Source of the DNA: Cyanobium sp. PLM2.Bin73
GTDB taxonomy: Bacteria; Cyanobacteriota; Cyanobacteriia; PCC-6307; Cyanobiaceae
NCBI GenBank assembly: GCA_007694915.1
Contig: REEV01000051.1
Location: 1-64,000, forward strand
Reading direction: 5' to 3'
Length of the DNA stretch: 64,000 bases
The notes beneath the pieces were generated by a model. It was not told where the DNA came from. It made no database searches and saw nothing but the letters and a program-made list of their open reading frames with translations. Below are positions 20,318 to 33,124 of this stretch, one piece after another. Numbering within the stretch: position 1 is the stretch's first letter; every line of letters begins with the position of its first letter. Both the position numbers and the translations under genes were made by a program.

Positions 20318-20523
20318 AACACCTGTGCAACCAGGCGCTGGACAGCAGGCATCACGGCTTGATCAACCTTCATGAGACTGGGCAGAGCCGACCCAGCTGA
20401 GATCGCGAATCAGAAGCAATAGTAATGGCACTTGAAGCACAGATCAGCGATAAAGAATAATTGCTTACCTCCAGAATTTACCCGACGAAAGACTCAGAGT
20501 AAAGCCATCAGGGGAGCGCTGAC

Positions 20524-21363
20524 ATGACAACCCAACTCACCAACTCAGGATGGTCCAATGGCACAACAGGCACTTGGAGCAAGCGCAGCGACAAGGTTCG
20601 CGATCGACGGAAAGGGATTGAGCTTGCCTCCCGTTTCAGGCCCCGCACCGGCGCGGGTGACGACCTCATTGATGGGGCCGCCGTGCGTCAAAGCGGCCTC
20701 AGCATCAGCGGCAGCCTCCAGACCGAGGCTGGCAACGACAGGGTCCGCGGAGTCTCGCAGAAGCAGGCAGGAATTTACAATGAAGGGACCATCAACACGG
20801 GACGCGAAAATGACAGAATCATTGGCCGGTCGACAAATTCAAGAGGGCTGGAGAATCAAGGAAACATTTACACCGGTGACGGCAATGACCTGATCACCGG
20901 CAGGAGCAAGAGCCAAGAAGGCATTACCAACAGCGGCTATATCAACATGGGCGGCGGTAATGACACCCTTCGCGGCAAAGGAGTTCTGGCAGGCCTTCGC
21001 AATGATGGCTACATCGACATGGGCAATGGAGCTGATGTCGTGGATGTACTGCAGGGAGGCTTTGAAGGGAGCGGGTACTTGAATATGGGCTCGGGCTTTG
21101 ACAAGGTGTTCGGCTTCGGCCCCCAAACTATCGATGGCGGAGGCGATCGCGATTCCCTCTTTCTGAAGCAAGGCACCTACAAGATCACCGACAACGTCGA
21201 TGAATGGGGTTACACCTATGGTAAAGCAATCAAAGATTTGAGCGGCACATCGATGATTGTCAACAGCTTCGAAAGCATCGGCAGTGCTCTTTCGCTCAAG
21301 GAGGTTGATCTGAAAAACGGCACTCTGCTCATCAATGCCATGGGAGATGTGAGCTACCTCTAA
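20524..21363 (+). CDS. Orphan repeat protein with RTX-like (GxGNDxxxG) 25-residue repeats, unknown function
   Basis: Repeats such as TGDGNDLITGRSKSQEGITNSGYIN and MGGGNDTLRGKGVLAGLRNDGYID; GGGGAG RBS upstream; visibly lower GC than the flanks. Confidence 0.8.
   Translation: MTTQLTNSGWSNGTTGTWSKRSDKVRDRRKGIELASRFRPRTGAGDDLIDGAAVRQSGLSISGSLQTEAGNDRVRGVSQKQAGIYNEGTINTGRENDRIIGRSTNSRGLENQGNIYTGDGNDLITGRSKSQEGITNSGYINMGGGNDTLRGKGVLAGLRNDGYIDMGNGADVVDVLQGGFEGSGYLNMGSGFDKVFGFGPQTIDGGGDRDSLFLKQGTYKITDNVDEWGYTYGKAIKDLSGTSMIVNSFESIGSALSLKEVDLKNGTLLINAMGDVSYL
20647..21114 (+). repeat. Coding repeat array: about seven 22-25-aa units
   Basis: Manual alignment of units starting TGAGDD, TEAGND, TGREND, TGDGND, MGGGND, MGNGAD, MGSGFD. 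Confidence 0.85.
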
Positions 21364-22797
21364 GGCGTCTCTTCCCGCAACCAGCACGCCCAAAGCCGCT
21401 GATCGGCCCGGCTGCCCGGACCGGCCACCAGGGCCACCGCCTGACTGGCCCGGCTCACCGCCACATACACCAGCTGGCGGCGCAGCAGCTCGTCGCGGGG
21501 CCAGAACACATCGGCATCCACGAACACCTGGCCGAAGGTGCTGCCCTGGCTGCGGTGCACGGTGAGCACGGCGGCCGGACCGAGGGCGGCGAAGGCATCG
21601 CGCACCAGAAAGAACTGGCGCCACATCCCCCGGGCCGCGGCCTTGCCCTGCTCCCGGGCTGTGGCCCGGGCCGCGGCTCGCAGCCGCTCCAACACGGCCT
21701 CGAGGCTCTGGCGGGGGAGGCTGCCGGCCGGGGGCAGCAGGCGCAGGTTGAGGTCGCTGTCGCCCGCCTGCACCGATGCCGTGAGGGTGTCGATCAGGGG
21801 CGCGTCAGCGACGCCGAAGTCGGCCAGGTCGCAGCGCTCGGGGGTGACATCGCGCACCACCAGCTCGCGGTTGGAGCCAAGCACCATGTCGGGCTCCTCG
21901 CCGGCCTCCTCCCCCTCCCGGCAGGCAGGGGCCATGACGGCGCTGCGGCTGATCAGCACCTCCCCAGGGAGCACCGGCAGCTGGTCGGCCATGGCCCCGT
22001 GCAGGGCACGGCGGGCGATCGGCACCAGCTGCTCCAGGGAGCGGTTGGTGTAGCAGAGGATGCGGGCCAGGTCGGGATTGTCGGTTTCGGCGCTGCGGCG
22101 CAGGGCAGCCTGGGCCTCCAGCAGCCACTCCTGGCGATCGAGCAGGGCCACCCGCCCCTCGGCACTGCAGACCGGCGGCAGCGGCGGCGGCCGGCGGCAG
22201 GGCAGGGCCTGCTCGCGAATCCCCTGGGCCAGCCGCAGCACCGGCCCCTGGTGGCGCACCACCTGGCGCAGGGCCGCACTGTGGGCGCGGGCGAGGCCGA
22301 ACACCGCGCTCTCGGGCTCACCCACCGGCGGCAGCTGGGCCGGATCGCCCACGAACACCAGCCGGGTGCGGAAGGGATGGGCGCAGCGCAGGCTGATCTC
22401 CAGCAGCTGGCTGTCGAGCATCGAGGCCTCATCGATCAGCACCAGAGCCAGGTGCTCCAGGGCCGCGGACGTCTGCTCGCTCTCCTCGCAGCGCTCCAGA
22501 TCCCCCTGCCGTTTCAGCCGCAGCCGCAGCAGCCGGTGGATAGTGGAGGGATACCAGGTGGGCGTCAGGCCGGCAGCCCGCAGGTGGCTGCGCAGCACGC
22601 CCACCGCCTTGTGGGTGGGGGCCACCACGGTCCAGCACAGGCCAGCGGCTTCAGCCTGGGCCAGGAAGCGCATCGACAGAAAGGTCTTGCCGGTGCCGGC
22701 GTAGCCGCTGAGCACAAACGGCCGATCGCTCTGGGGTGCCGCCAGCCAGGTGGCGAAGGCGGCGCAGGCGGCCTGCTGGTCGGCGGTGAGGGTGTCG

Positions 22798-22805
<8 letters not shown>
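21360..22805 (-). CDS. Superfamily I DNA helicase (RecD/Dda-like AAA ATPase)
   Basis: Walker A 'LSGYAGTGKTFLSMRFLAQ', 'LALVLIDEASMLDSQLL', 'LVFVGDPAQLPPVGE', 'VLTVHRSQGSTFGQVFVDAD', 'LVYVAVSRASQAV'. Confidence 0.92.
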
Positions 22806-24359
<1,554 letters not shown>

Positions 24360-25241
24360 TCAGACCACCAGATCGTCGAGGCCATGGGCCAGGCCATGGC
24401 TGCGGCACCAGGCCAGCACCGTGTTCACCAGCAGCATGGTCACCGTCATCGGCCCCACGCCCCCCGGCACCGGCGTGAGGGCTGCGGACAGCGGCTCCAC
24501 CTCGGCGGCACGCACGTCGCCGCACAGGCCCCCCTCGGGCCGCCGGTGGATGCCCACATCCACCACCACGGCCCCGGGCCGCACATGCTCAGCGCCCACG
24601 ATCTCAGGCCGGCCGGCAGCCACCACCAACACCTCGGCCTGGCGGCAGAGTCCAGCCAGATCGGCGCTGCGGGAATGGGCCACGGTCACGGTGGCGTCGG
24701 CGGCCTGGAGCATCAGCGCCATCGGCTTGCCCACCAGGATGCTGCGCCCCACCACCACGGCCCGCCGGCCGGCCAGCGGCAGCTGGTGGCGGGCCAGCAG
24801 CGCCATGACCCCCGCCGGCGTGCAGCTGCGCGGGCCCGGTTCGCCCTTCAGCAGCCGGCCCAGGTTGAGGGTGTGCAGGCCGTCGGCGTCCTTCTCCGGA
24901 TCGATCGCCGCCAGCAACGGCCACTCCTCCAGCCCGGCGGGCAGGGGCAGCTGCAGCAGGATGCCGTCGCAGGCGGGATCGGCGTTGAGGCGCTGCACCG
25001 CCGCCAGCACCGCGGCGGGGCAGGCATCGGCGCCCAGGTGCTCGCCCAGGCTGGTGATGCCCACCCGGCCGCAGGCCTTCTGCTTGTTGGCCACGTACAC
25101 CCCGCTGGCGGGATCGTCGCCCACCCGCAGCACCGCCAGCCCAGGCGGCCGGCCGATGGTGCCCTGGCGCTCGGCGATGGTGGCCCGCAACCGCGCTTCG
25201 AGTTCGGCGGCAAGCTGGCGGCCGTCGAGGATGAGGGCCAT
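24360..25241 (-). CDS. folD: Bifunctional methylenetetrahydrofolate dehydrogenase/cyclohydrolase
   Basis: '[15 protein letters not shown]', '[13 protein letters not shown]', '[13 protein letters not shown]', '[21 protein letters not shown]', '[19 protein letters not shown]'. Confidence 0.97.
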   Translation of the reverse strand: MALILDGRQLAAELEARLRATIAERQGTIGRPPGLAVLRVGDDPASGVYVANKQKACGRVGITSLGEHLGADACPAAVLAAVQRLNADPACDGILLQLPLPAGLEEWPLLAAIDPEKDADGLHTLNLGRLLKGEPGPRSCTPAGVMALLARHQLPLAGRRAVVVGRSILVGKPMALMLQAADATVTVAHSRSADLAGLCRQAEVLVVAAGRPEIVGAEHVRPGAVVVDVGIHRRPEGGLCGDVRAAEVEPLSAALTPVPGGVGPMTVTMLLVNTVLAWCRSHGLAHGLDDLVV

Positions 25242-25296
25242 GGCGAGGGGGCGGCTGGCCCCAGCTTGCACCGGCCCCGGCGGCTAGTTTTGATCG

Positions 25297-27354
25297 ATGG
25301 GATGGCCGCGGCTGCGAACCCTCTGGCGGAGACTGCTGCGGGTCGAGCGTCCCGTGCAGAGCCCCGCCTGCTGGCGAGGCCAGGACGCCGCCGCCGTGCT
25401 GATGGTGTGCCTGCTGGTGGCGCTGGTGTCCAGCTGGCCATGGCTGGTGGAGCCCAACCTGCGGGCCGGCATGGTGGCGCCGTTCACGGTGCGGGCTCCC
25501 CAGGCGGCCCGGGTGGTGGACAGCACGGCCCTGGAGCAGCGCCGCGAGCAGATGCTGCCGCGCACCACCGTTCAGGTGGTGGATGAGACCGCCAGCACCC
25601 TGCTGCTGCAGCGCCTCGATGAGAGCCTGCAGGCGATCGAGGCCCAGGCCGGCAGTGCCGAGACCCTGGTCAAACCGGTGTCGCTCAGCGAGGTCGAACG
25701 CCAGTGGCTGCAAGGGCTGGACAGGGGGCAGCGCAGCGCCTGGGAGCAGCGGCTGCGCCAGGCCCAGCTGCGCATGCTCAGCCAGGGCCTGGCGGCCGGC
25801 CTGGCCGAGGAGCAACTGCTGCAGGCGGCCAGCCTGCAGCTCGAGGGTCTGTCCAGCCCCGCCCGGGATGTGGGGGCGCGGCTGCTGGTGCACGTGCTCC
25901 AGGGCCAGTCCAACCTGCGCAGTGATCCAGCCCTCAGCCAGCGGCGCATCGAGGCGCTGATCAACCAGGAGGGCATTCCCACCATCGCGGTGGAGACGGG
26001 CGATCTGGTGGTGCAGCAGGGCGAGCGCATCAGCGCCCAGGCCTTCGATGTACTCGATTACTTCGGGCTGGTGAACCGGCAGCCTCGGCCCCTCACCTGG
26101 CTGCAGCACCTGGTGGAAGCCCTGGCGGCCTGCGGCCTGCTGGTGCTGCTGCAGCGGCGCTGGCGGCCGAGCCTGGAGCCCCGCCAGGCCATGCTCTCCC
26201 TGGCCACCCTGCTGGCGGTACAGGGAGTCAACCTGTGGCTGGGCCCCCTGTCCAGTCCGATGCTGCTGCTGGTGCCCCCCACCCTGCTGCTGGCCCAGGG
26301 GCTGGGCAGCGGCTGCGGCCTGGCCTGGCTGGCGGCGGCCACCCTGCTCTGGCCCCTGCCGCTCAGTGGTGTGCTGGGGGTGCGGCTGCTGGTGGCGGCG
26401 GCCACCGGCACCGCCGCGGCGATGGCCGCCGACCGCCAGCGCAGCCGGGCCGGACTGCTGCAGCTGGCGGTGCTGCTGCCGGCCATCGCGGTGCTGCTGC
26501 AGTGGCTGCTCCTGCAGGGCCGGGGCCAGCCGGGCCAGATCGACCTGCTGGGGGAGGGGCTGACGCTGGCGGGCCTGCTGATGCTGGGCCTGCTGCTGGC
26601 GCCGCTGGTGGAAACCTCCTTCGGGTTGCTCACCCGCACCCGGCTGCTGGAGCTGGCCGACCTGGAGCGGCCGCTGCTGCGCAAGCTCTCCTGCGAGGCG
26701 CCGGGCACCTTCGAGCACACCCTGATGATCACCGGCCTGGCGGAGGAGGGAGCCCGCAGCATCGGCGCCGACGTGGACCTGGTGCGCACCGGCGCGCTCT
26801 ATCACGACGTGGGCAAACTGCATGGCCCGCAGTGGTTCATCGAGAACCAGGAGGGGGGAAACAATCCCCACGACCAGCTCGATGACCCCTACGCCAGCGC
26901 CGCCATCCTGCAAGCCCACGTGGACGAGGGGCTGCGGCTGGCACGCCGCTACCGGCTGCCCAGGCCCCTGGCCGACTTCATCCCCGAGCACCAGGGCACC
27001 CTCAAGATGGGTTATTTCCTGCACCAGGCCCGCGAGCGCAACCCAGCGGTGCCGGAGGAACGCTTCCGCTACCGCGGCCCCGCCCCTCGCAGCCGCGAAA
27101 CCGCGATTCTGATGCTCGCCGACGGCTGCGAGGCCGCCCTGCGCTCCCTGCCGCCCACCACCACCGAAGACCAGGCCAGGGAGATGGTGCGCCGCATCCT
27201 GGAGGCGCGCCAGCGCGACGGCCAGCTGTTGGCGAGCGGCATCAGCAGGACCGAGCTGGAGCTGCTGATCCGGGCCTTCGTGCGGGTGTGGAAACGCATG
27301 CGCCACCGCCGCATCCCCTACCCGATCCCGGCCCGCAAGGCCTTCAGCGCCTGA
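25297..27354 (+). CDS. 7TM-HD (PgpH-like) HDIG-domain phosphohydrolase
   Basis: Extracellular domain, several TMs, HD domain 'SCEAPGTFEHTLMITGLAEEGARSIGADVDLVRTGALYHDVGKLHGPQWFIENQ...NPHDQLDDPYASAAI', 'FIPEHQGTLKMGYFLHQAR'. Confidence 0.92.
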   Translation: MGWPRLRTLWRRLLRVERPVQSPACWRGQDAAAVLMVCLLVALVSSWPWLVEPNLRAGMVAPFTVRAPQAARVVDSTALEQRREQMLPRTTVQVVDETASTLLLQRLDESLQAIEAQAGSAETLVKPVSLSEVERQWLQGLDRGQRSAWEQRLRQAQLRMLSQGLAAGLAEEQLLQAASLQLEGLSSPARDVGARLLVHVLQGQSNLRSDPALSQRRIEALINQEGIPTIAVETGDLVVQQGERISAQAFDVLDYFGLVNRQPRPLTWLQHLVEALAACGLLVLLQRRWRPSLEPRQAMLSLATLLAVQGVNLWLGPLSSPMLLLVPPTLLLAQGLGSGCGLAWLAAATLLWPLPLSGVLGVRLLVAAATGTAAAMAADRQRSRAGLLQLAVLLPAIAVLLQWLLLQGRGQPGQIDLLGEGLTLAGLLMLGLLLAPLVETSFGLLTRTRLLELADLERPLLRKLSCEAPGTFEHTLMITGLAEEGARSIGADVDLVRTGALYHDVGKLHGPQWFIENQEGGNNPHDQLDDPYASAAILQAHVDEGLRLARRYRLPRPLADFIPEHQGTLKMGYFLHQARERNPAVPEERFRYRGPAPRSRETAILMLADGCEAALRSLPPTTTEDQAREMVRRILEARQRDGQLLASGISRTELELLIRAFVRVWKRMRHRRIPYPIPARKAFSA

Positions 27355-28886
27355 TGGCCCTGAGTTTCCGGCAGCTCCAGGCCCAGCTCCAACCCTCCTG
27401 GGGCCGGGTGAGCGCCGGCCACGGCCCCGGTGTGGATGTGCTGATGGTGCCCTCGCTGTCGCTGGAACAGCAGCAGATGGGGCTGGTGACGGGAGCCCAC
27501 CACTACGAGGAGCGCCAGCTGTTCGCCCTGATCGGCCTGCGGCATCCCGGCGTGCGCATGGTGTACGCCAGCAGCAAACCCCTGGCCGACCTGGTTGTGG
27601 ACGCCGTGCTGGAGCTCCTGCCCGGGGTGCCCGCCTCCCATGCCCGGCGGCGCCTGCACCTGGTGGACACCGATGACGCCTCCAACCGGCCGCTGGCGGC
27701 CAAGTTGCTGGAACGCCCAGCCCTGCTGCAGCGCATCGCCGAGCTGCTGCGCCCCGGCCGCAGCTTCATCAGCTGCTTCGTGGTGAGCGATCTGGAGCGC
27801 CAGCTCTCGGAGTGCCTGCAGGTGCCCCTGCTGGGCACCGATCCGGCCCTGGCCCACTGGGGCAGCAAGGCCGGCAGCCGGGCCCTGTTCGCCCGCCAGG
27901 GGGTTCCCCACCCCCCGGGCAGCGGCCTGGTGCACTCCCTGCCCGACCTGGCGGAGGCCACCGCCGAGCTCTGGGAAGGCCAGCCCGCGCTGCACCGCTG
28001 CGTGGTGAAGCTCAACCAGGGCTTCAGCGGCGAGGGCAACGCCTGCCTGGCGCTGGAGCCCCTGCAGCTGGCGGGGCTGCCGGCGCACCGGCGGCGGCAG
28101 CGGCTACGGACGGCCCTGGAGCAGTTGCCGATGCCGGCCGCCAACTGGATGGAGCTGCTGGCAGCGCAGGGAGCGGTGGTGGAGGCCTGGTTGGAGCCCT
28201 GGGAGACCGGCGCCGGGGCGATCCGCTCCCCCAGCGTGCAGGGGATGATCCACCCAGGCGGCGCGGGGCGATCGCCCCAGGTGGAGGTGATCTCCAGCCA
28301 TGAGCAGGTGCTGGGCGGCGCCAACGGGCAGACCTACCTGGGCTGCCTGTTTCCGGCGGCGGCGGCCTACCGGGCCGAGCTGATGGCCTATGGCCAGGCG
28401 GTGGGAGAGGCGCTGGCGGCGGAGGGGGCCCTGGAGCGCTACGCGGTGGACTTCATCGCCCGGCGCCGCGGCCGTCACTGGGACCTGCAGGCGATCGAGG
28501 TGAACCTGCGCCAGGGGGGCACGACCCACACGTTCATGACCCTCAACGCCATCACCAGCGGCCGCATGGATCCGGCCAGCGGCCTGTTCCGCTCCCCCAC
28601 CGGCTCGCCGCTCTACTACCGCGCCACCGACAACCTCTGTGACCCGCGCCTGCGCGGGCTGCTGCCCACCGACCTGATCGACATCGTGGCCGAGGCGGGA
28701 CTGCACTACGACCCGGCCCAGCTGCGCGGCAGCGTCTTTCACCTGCTGGGCTGCCTCTCGGAGTTCGGCAAGCTGGGCATGACCTGCATCGGCCGCAGTG
28801 AGTCCGAGGCCGAGGCGGTGTTTGCGGCCACGGCCGGCCAGCTGCTGCAGGCCGCCGCCAGCCGGGGTCAGCTCCAGCGCCGCTGA
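27354..28886 (+). CDS. ATP-grasp ligase (PGM1-related peptide/carboxylate-amine ligase family)
   Basis: 'CFVVSDLERQLSECLQVPLLGTDPALAHWGSKAGSRALFARQGVPHPPGS', 'VVKLNQGFSGEGNA', 'YAVDFIARRRGRHWDLQAIEVNLRQGGTTHTFMTL'. ATG overlaps the upstream stop (TGATG). Confidence 0.78.
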   Translation: MALSFRQLQAQLQPSWGRVSAGHGPGVDVLMVPSLSLEQQQMGLVTGAHHYEERQLFALIGLRHPGVRMVYASSKPLADLVVDAVLELLPGVPASHARRRLHLVDTDDASNRPLAAKLLERPALLQRIAELLRPGRSFISCFVVSDLERQLSECLQVPLLGTDPALAHWGSKAGSRALFARQGVPHPPGSGLVHSLPDLAEATAELWEGQPALHRCVVKLNQGFSGEGNACLALEPLQLAGLPAHRRRQRLRTALEQLPMPAANWMELLAAQGAVVEAWLEPWETGAGAIRSPSVQGMIHPGGAGRSPQVEVISSHEQVLGGANGQTYLGCLFPAAAAYRAELMAYGQAVGEALAAEGALERYAVDFIARRRGRHWDLQAIEVNLRQGGTTHTFMTLNAITSGRMDPASGLFRSPTGSPLYYRATDNLCDPRLRGLLPTDLIDIVAEAGLHYDPAQLRGSVFHLLGCLSEFGKLGMTCIGRSESEAEAVFAATAGQLLQAAASRGQLQRR

Positions 28887-29920
28887 TGCCAGGCCCAGGC
28901 GTCGGCCAGGATCGTTTCGAGGTCTGAGCGCAGGGGCTGCCAGCCGAGCTCGGTGCGGGCCCGGGCGGCGTCGGCCACCAGCTCGGCCGGATCCCCAGGC
29001 CGGCGGGGGGCATCGTGGACGCTGAGCGAGGCCCCGGTGACGCGGCGGGCGGCCGCGATCACCTCCTGCACGGAATAGCCCCGGCCGGTGCCGAGGTTGT
29101 AGATCAGCGGTGCCGCGGCCCCTGATTCCCCAACAGCCGCCCCCCCGGCCAGCAGGCGATCCAGCCCGAGCACATGGGCGGCGGCCAGGTCGCTCACGTG
29201 GATGTAGTCGCGGATGCAGGTGCCATCGGCAGTGGGGTAGTCACGGCCGTACACCTGGATCGCCGCCCGGCGGCCGGCCAGGGCCTCCAGCACCAGGGGA
29301 ATGAGGTGGGTTTCGGGATTGTGGTCTTCTCCCAGGTCGCCGGCCGGATCGGCGCCGGCGGCGTTGAAGTAGCGGAAGATCACGCTGGGCTGGCCGTAGG
29401 CGGCGGCGAAGTCAGCCAGCAGCTGCTCCACCATCCACTTGCTGCGTCCGTAGGGGTTGATCGGCCGCTGGGGCGTGGACTCGCGGATCGGGATCTGATC
29501 CGGCTCGGGGATGCCGTAGGTGGCGCAGGTGGAGCTGAACACCAGGGGGATCTGGGCGCCGCGCCGCTCGCTCTCGGCCCGCAGCGCCTCCAGCAGAACC
29601 AGGGTGTCGCCCAGATTGTTGCGGTAGTAGAGGGCCGGGTCGGTCACGCTCTCGCCAACGTAGGCATAGGCGGCGAAGTGCAGCACCGCCTGCACCGGCC
29701 CTGCGGGCAGCAGGGGATGGCGACCCTGGAGCAGCTGGTCGAGCAGGACCCGATCGCCCAGCTGACCCTCCACCAGCGGCACCTGCAGCACCGCCTCGGC
29801 GATGTCGCGGTGGCCGTACACCAGGTTGTCGAGCACCAGCACGGACTGGCCGGCGCGCTGCAGGGCCCGCACCGTGTGGCTGCCGATATAGCCGGCGCCA
29901 CCGGTCACCAGAATCGTCAT
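28868..29920 (-). CDS. galE: UDP-glucose 4-epimerase
   Basis: 'MTILVTGGAGYIGSHTVRALQRAGQSVLVLDNLVYGHRDI', 'FSSTCATYGIPE', 'NPYGRSKWMVEQLL', 'GTCIRDYIHVSDLAAAHV'. Confidence 0.96.
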   Translation of the reverse strand: MTILVTGGAGYIGSHTVRALQRAGQSVLVLDNLVYGHRDIAEAVLQVPLVEGQLGDRVLLDQLLQGRHPLLPAGPVQAVLHFAAYAYVGESVTDPALYYRNNLGDTLVLLEALRAESERRGAQIPLVFSSTCATYGIPEPDQIPIRESTPQRPINPYGRSKWMVEQLLADFAAAYGQPSVIFRYFNAAGADPAGDLGEDHNPETHLIPLVLEALAGRRAAIQVYGRDYPTADGTCIRDYIHVSDLAAAHVLGLDRLLAGGAAVGESGAAAPLIYNLGTGRGYSVQEVIAAARRVTGASLSVHDAPRRPGDPAELVADAARARTELGWQPLRSDLETILADAWAWHQRRWS

Positions 29921-30012
29921 CAAAGCTGTCCAGGTGCGGGCCACTGTGCCGCAGGCTGAGTGATCACGCAGCAGTGGTGATCGGGCAGGATTGGCACAGC
30001 CGAGGCGAAGCG

Positions 30013-30504
30013 ATGGACCCCAGCCCCCTGGCTCCAGGCTCCACCGGCGGCGGCTCTGGCTCCGGTCCCCTGCCGCCCCTGCCCGACTGGGTGCTCTGGC
30101 TGCAGGCCGGGTTCACCGCCCTGGTGGCCGTGCTGTTCGTGGCCCTGCTGGTGCAGTCCCGCCAGCAGACCAGCCGCATCCAGGAACTCCAGCAGCGGCT
30201 CCAGGGTCTGGAGAACAGCCGCGCCCTGGAGCGCACCACCGGCCTGGAGGATCAGCTGCGCAACGCCGTGGAGCGGCTGCAGACCCTGGAGCGCGACAGC
30301 AGCCGTCTTGATGTGCTGCAGGCCGAAACCGACGCCCTCAGCGCCCAGCTGCGCCAGCTCGCCCGTCCTCCGGCCGCGCCGCCACCCCCTGGCAGCGGCC
30401 CTGGCCCTGAACGGGGAGGGTCTGAAGGGAGCTGGCCGGGTTCAACGCCGGCCCCCGCTGAGCCTGCTCCGCTGATTCAGCCGGGCGGCGCCAGAGAGCC
30501 CTGA
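30013..30504 (+). CDS. Hypothetical membrane-anchored coiled-coil protein
   Basis: Single TM 'WVLWLQAGFTALVAVLFVALLVQ', then a coiled-coil-like stretch. Confidence 0.6.
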   Translation: MDPSPLAPGSTGGGSGSGPLPPLPDWVLWLQAGFTALVAVLFVALLVQSRQQTSRIQELQQRLQGLENSRALERTTGLEDQLRNAVERLQTLERDSSRLDVLQAETDALSAQLRQLARPPAAPPPPGSGPGPERGGSEGSWPGSTPAPAEPAPLIQPGGAREP

Positions 30505-30523
30505 GCCCGGGGGCAGCAACAGG

Positions 30524-31371
30524 TCAGCCCTTCACAGCGTCGCCGCTGGCACTGGGGAGGATGTAGCGCTGCAGGCCGATGAACAGCGCCAGCACCGGCA
30601 GGATCGAGATCACCGATCCCGCCGCCACCAGGCGCCAGTCGAGGGAGAAGCTGCTGGCCAGCTGCTGCAGCCCCAGGGGCAGGGTGTAGAGCTCCGGTTC
30701 ATCGAGAATCACCAGGGGCCAGAGGAAGTCACTCCAGGTGCCGATGAACACGAACATCGCCAGGGTGATCAGATCGGCCCGGGCGGCGGGGATCATCACG
30801 TTCCACCACTCGCCGATGGGCGTGCAGCCGTCGCTGCGGGCCGCCTCCTCCAGCTCCACCGGCACACCCAGAAAGCTCTGGCGCAGCAGAAAGATGCCGA
30901 AGGCCGTGGCGGCCTGGGGAATGATCAGGGCCCACAGCGTGTTGCGTAGGCCGATCTGCACCATCAGCAGATACAGGGGGATCATCACCACCTGGAAGGG
31001 GATCAGGATCGTGGCCACCACCAGCGCCAGCACCAGCCCCCGGCCGGCGAAGCGCATCCGTGCCAGGGGATAGGCCGCCAGGGAGCAGAAGGTGAGGTTG
31101 GCCAGCACCGCCAGGGCACTGACGATGGCGCTGTTGCGCAGGTAGGTGGCCATCGGGCTGTCGGCGAACAGGCGCCGGTAGGCCTCCAGGCTGGGCTCGG
31201 CCGGCAGCAGCGCCGGCGGGCTGGTGAAAATGTTCTCGGCCGGTCCTTTCAGTGAGGTGCTCACCAGCCACAGCAGAGGCACCAGCATCGCCAGCGCCAC
31301 CAGCAGCAGCCCTGCCAGCTGCAGGGCTGCTGGCAGGGCCGTGCGGCGACTCCCGGCGGACGACCGTGCCA

Positions 31372-31375
<4 letters not shown>
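30524..31375 (-). CDS. Carbohydrate ABC transporter permease (MalG/UgpE type)
   Basis: '[27 protein letters not shown]', EAA-like loop '[48 protein letters not shown]'. Confidence 0.9.
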
Positions 31376-33015
<1,640 letters not shown>

Positions 33016-33124
33016 CACAGGGCTCCCTATACGGATCGATTATGAGTTAGGTCCATATTAGGCGCACAGCTGGCCCGCTCCCCGCGGCAGAAGCCCTGCC
33101 CTCAGCTGCCCTCAGCGGCAGACC

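Noticed and set aside
20524-21363. Calling the repeat protein a haemolysin or secreted RTX toxin
   Set aside because: Only isolated GxGNDxxxG motifs, no tandem nonapeptides, no secretion genes or activator nearby.
24604-27306. 900-aa minus-strand ORF
   Set aside because: Antisense to the 7TM-HD gene and overlapping folD in another frame; Gln/His-rich shadow translation.
29961-29983. GATCAC...GTGATC inverted repeat between galE and the coiled-coil gene
   Set aside because: Only a 6-bp stem with a long loop; not distinguishable from chance.
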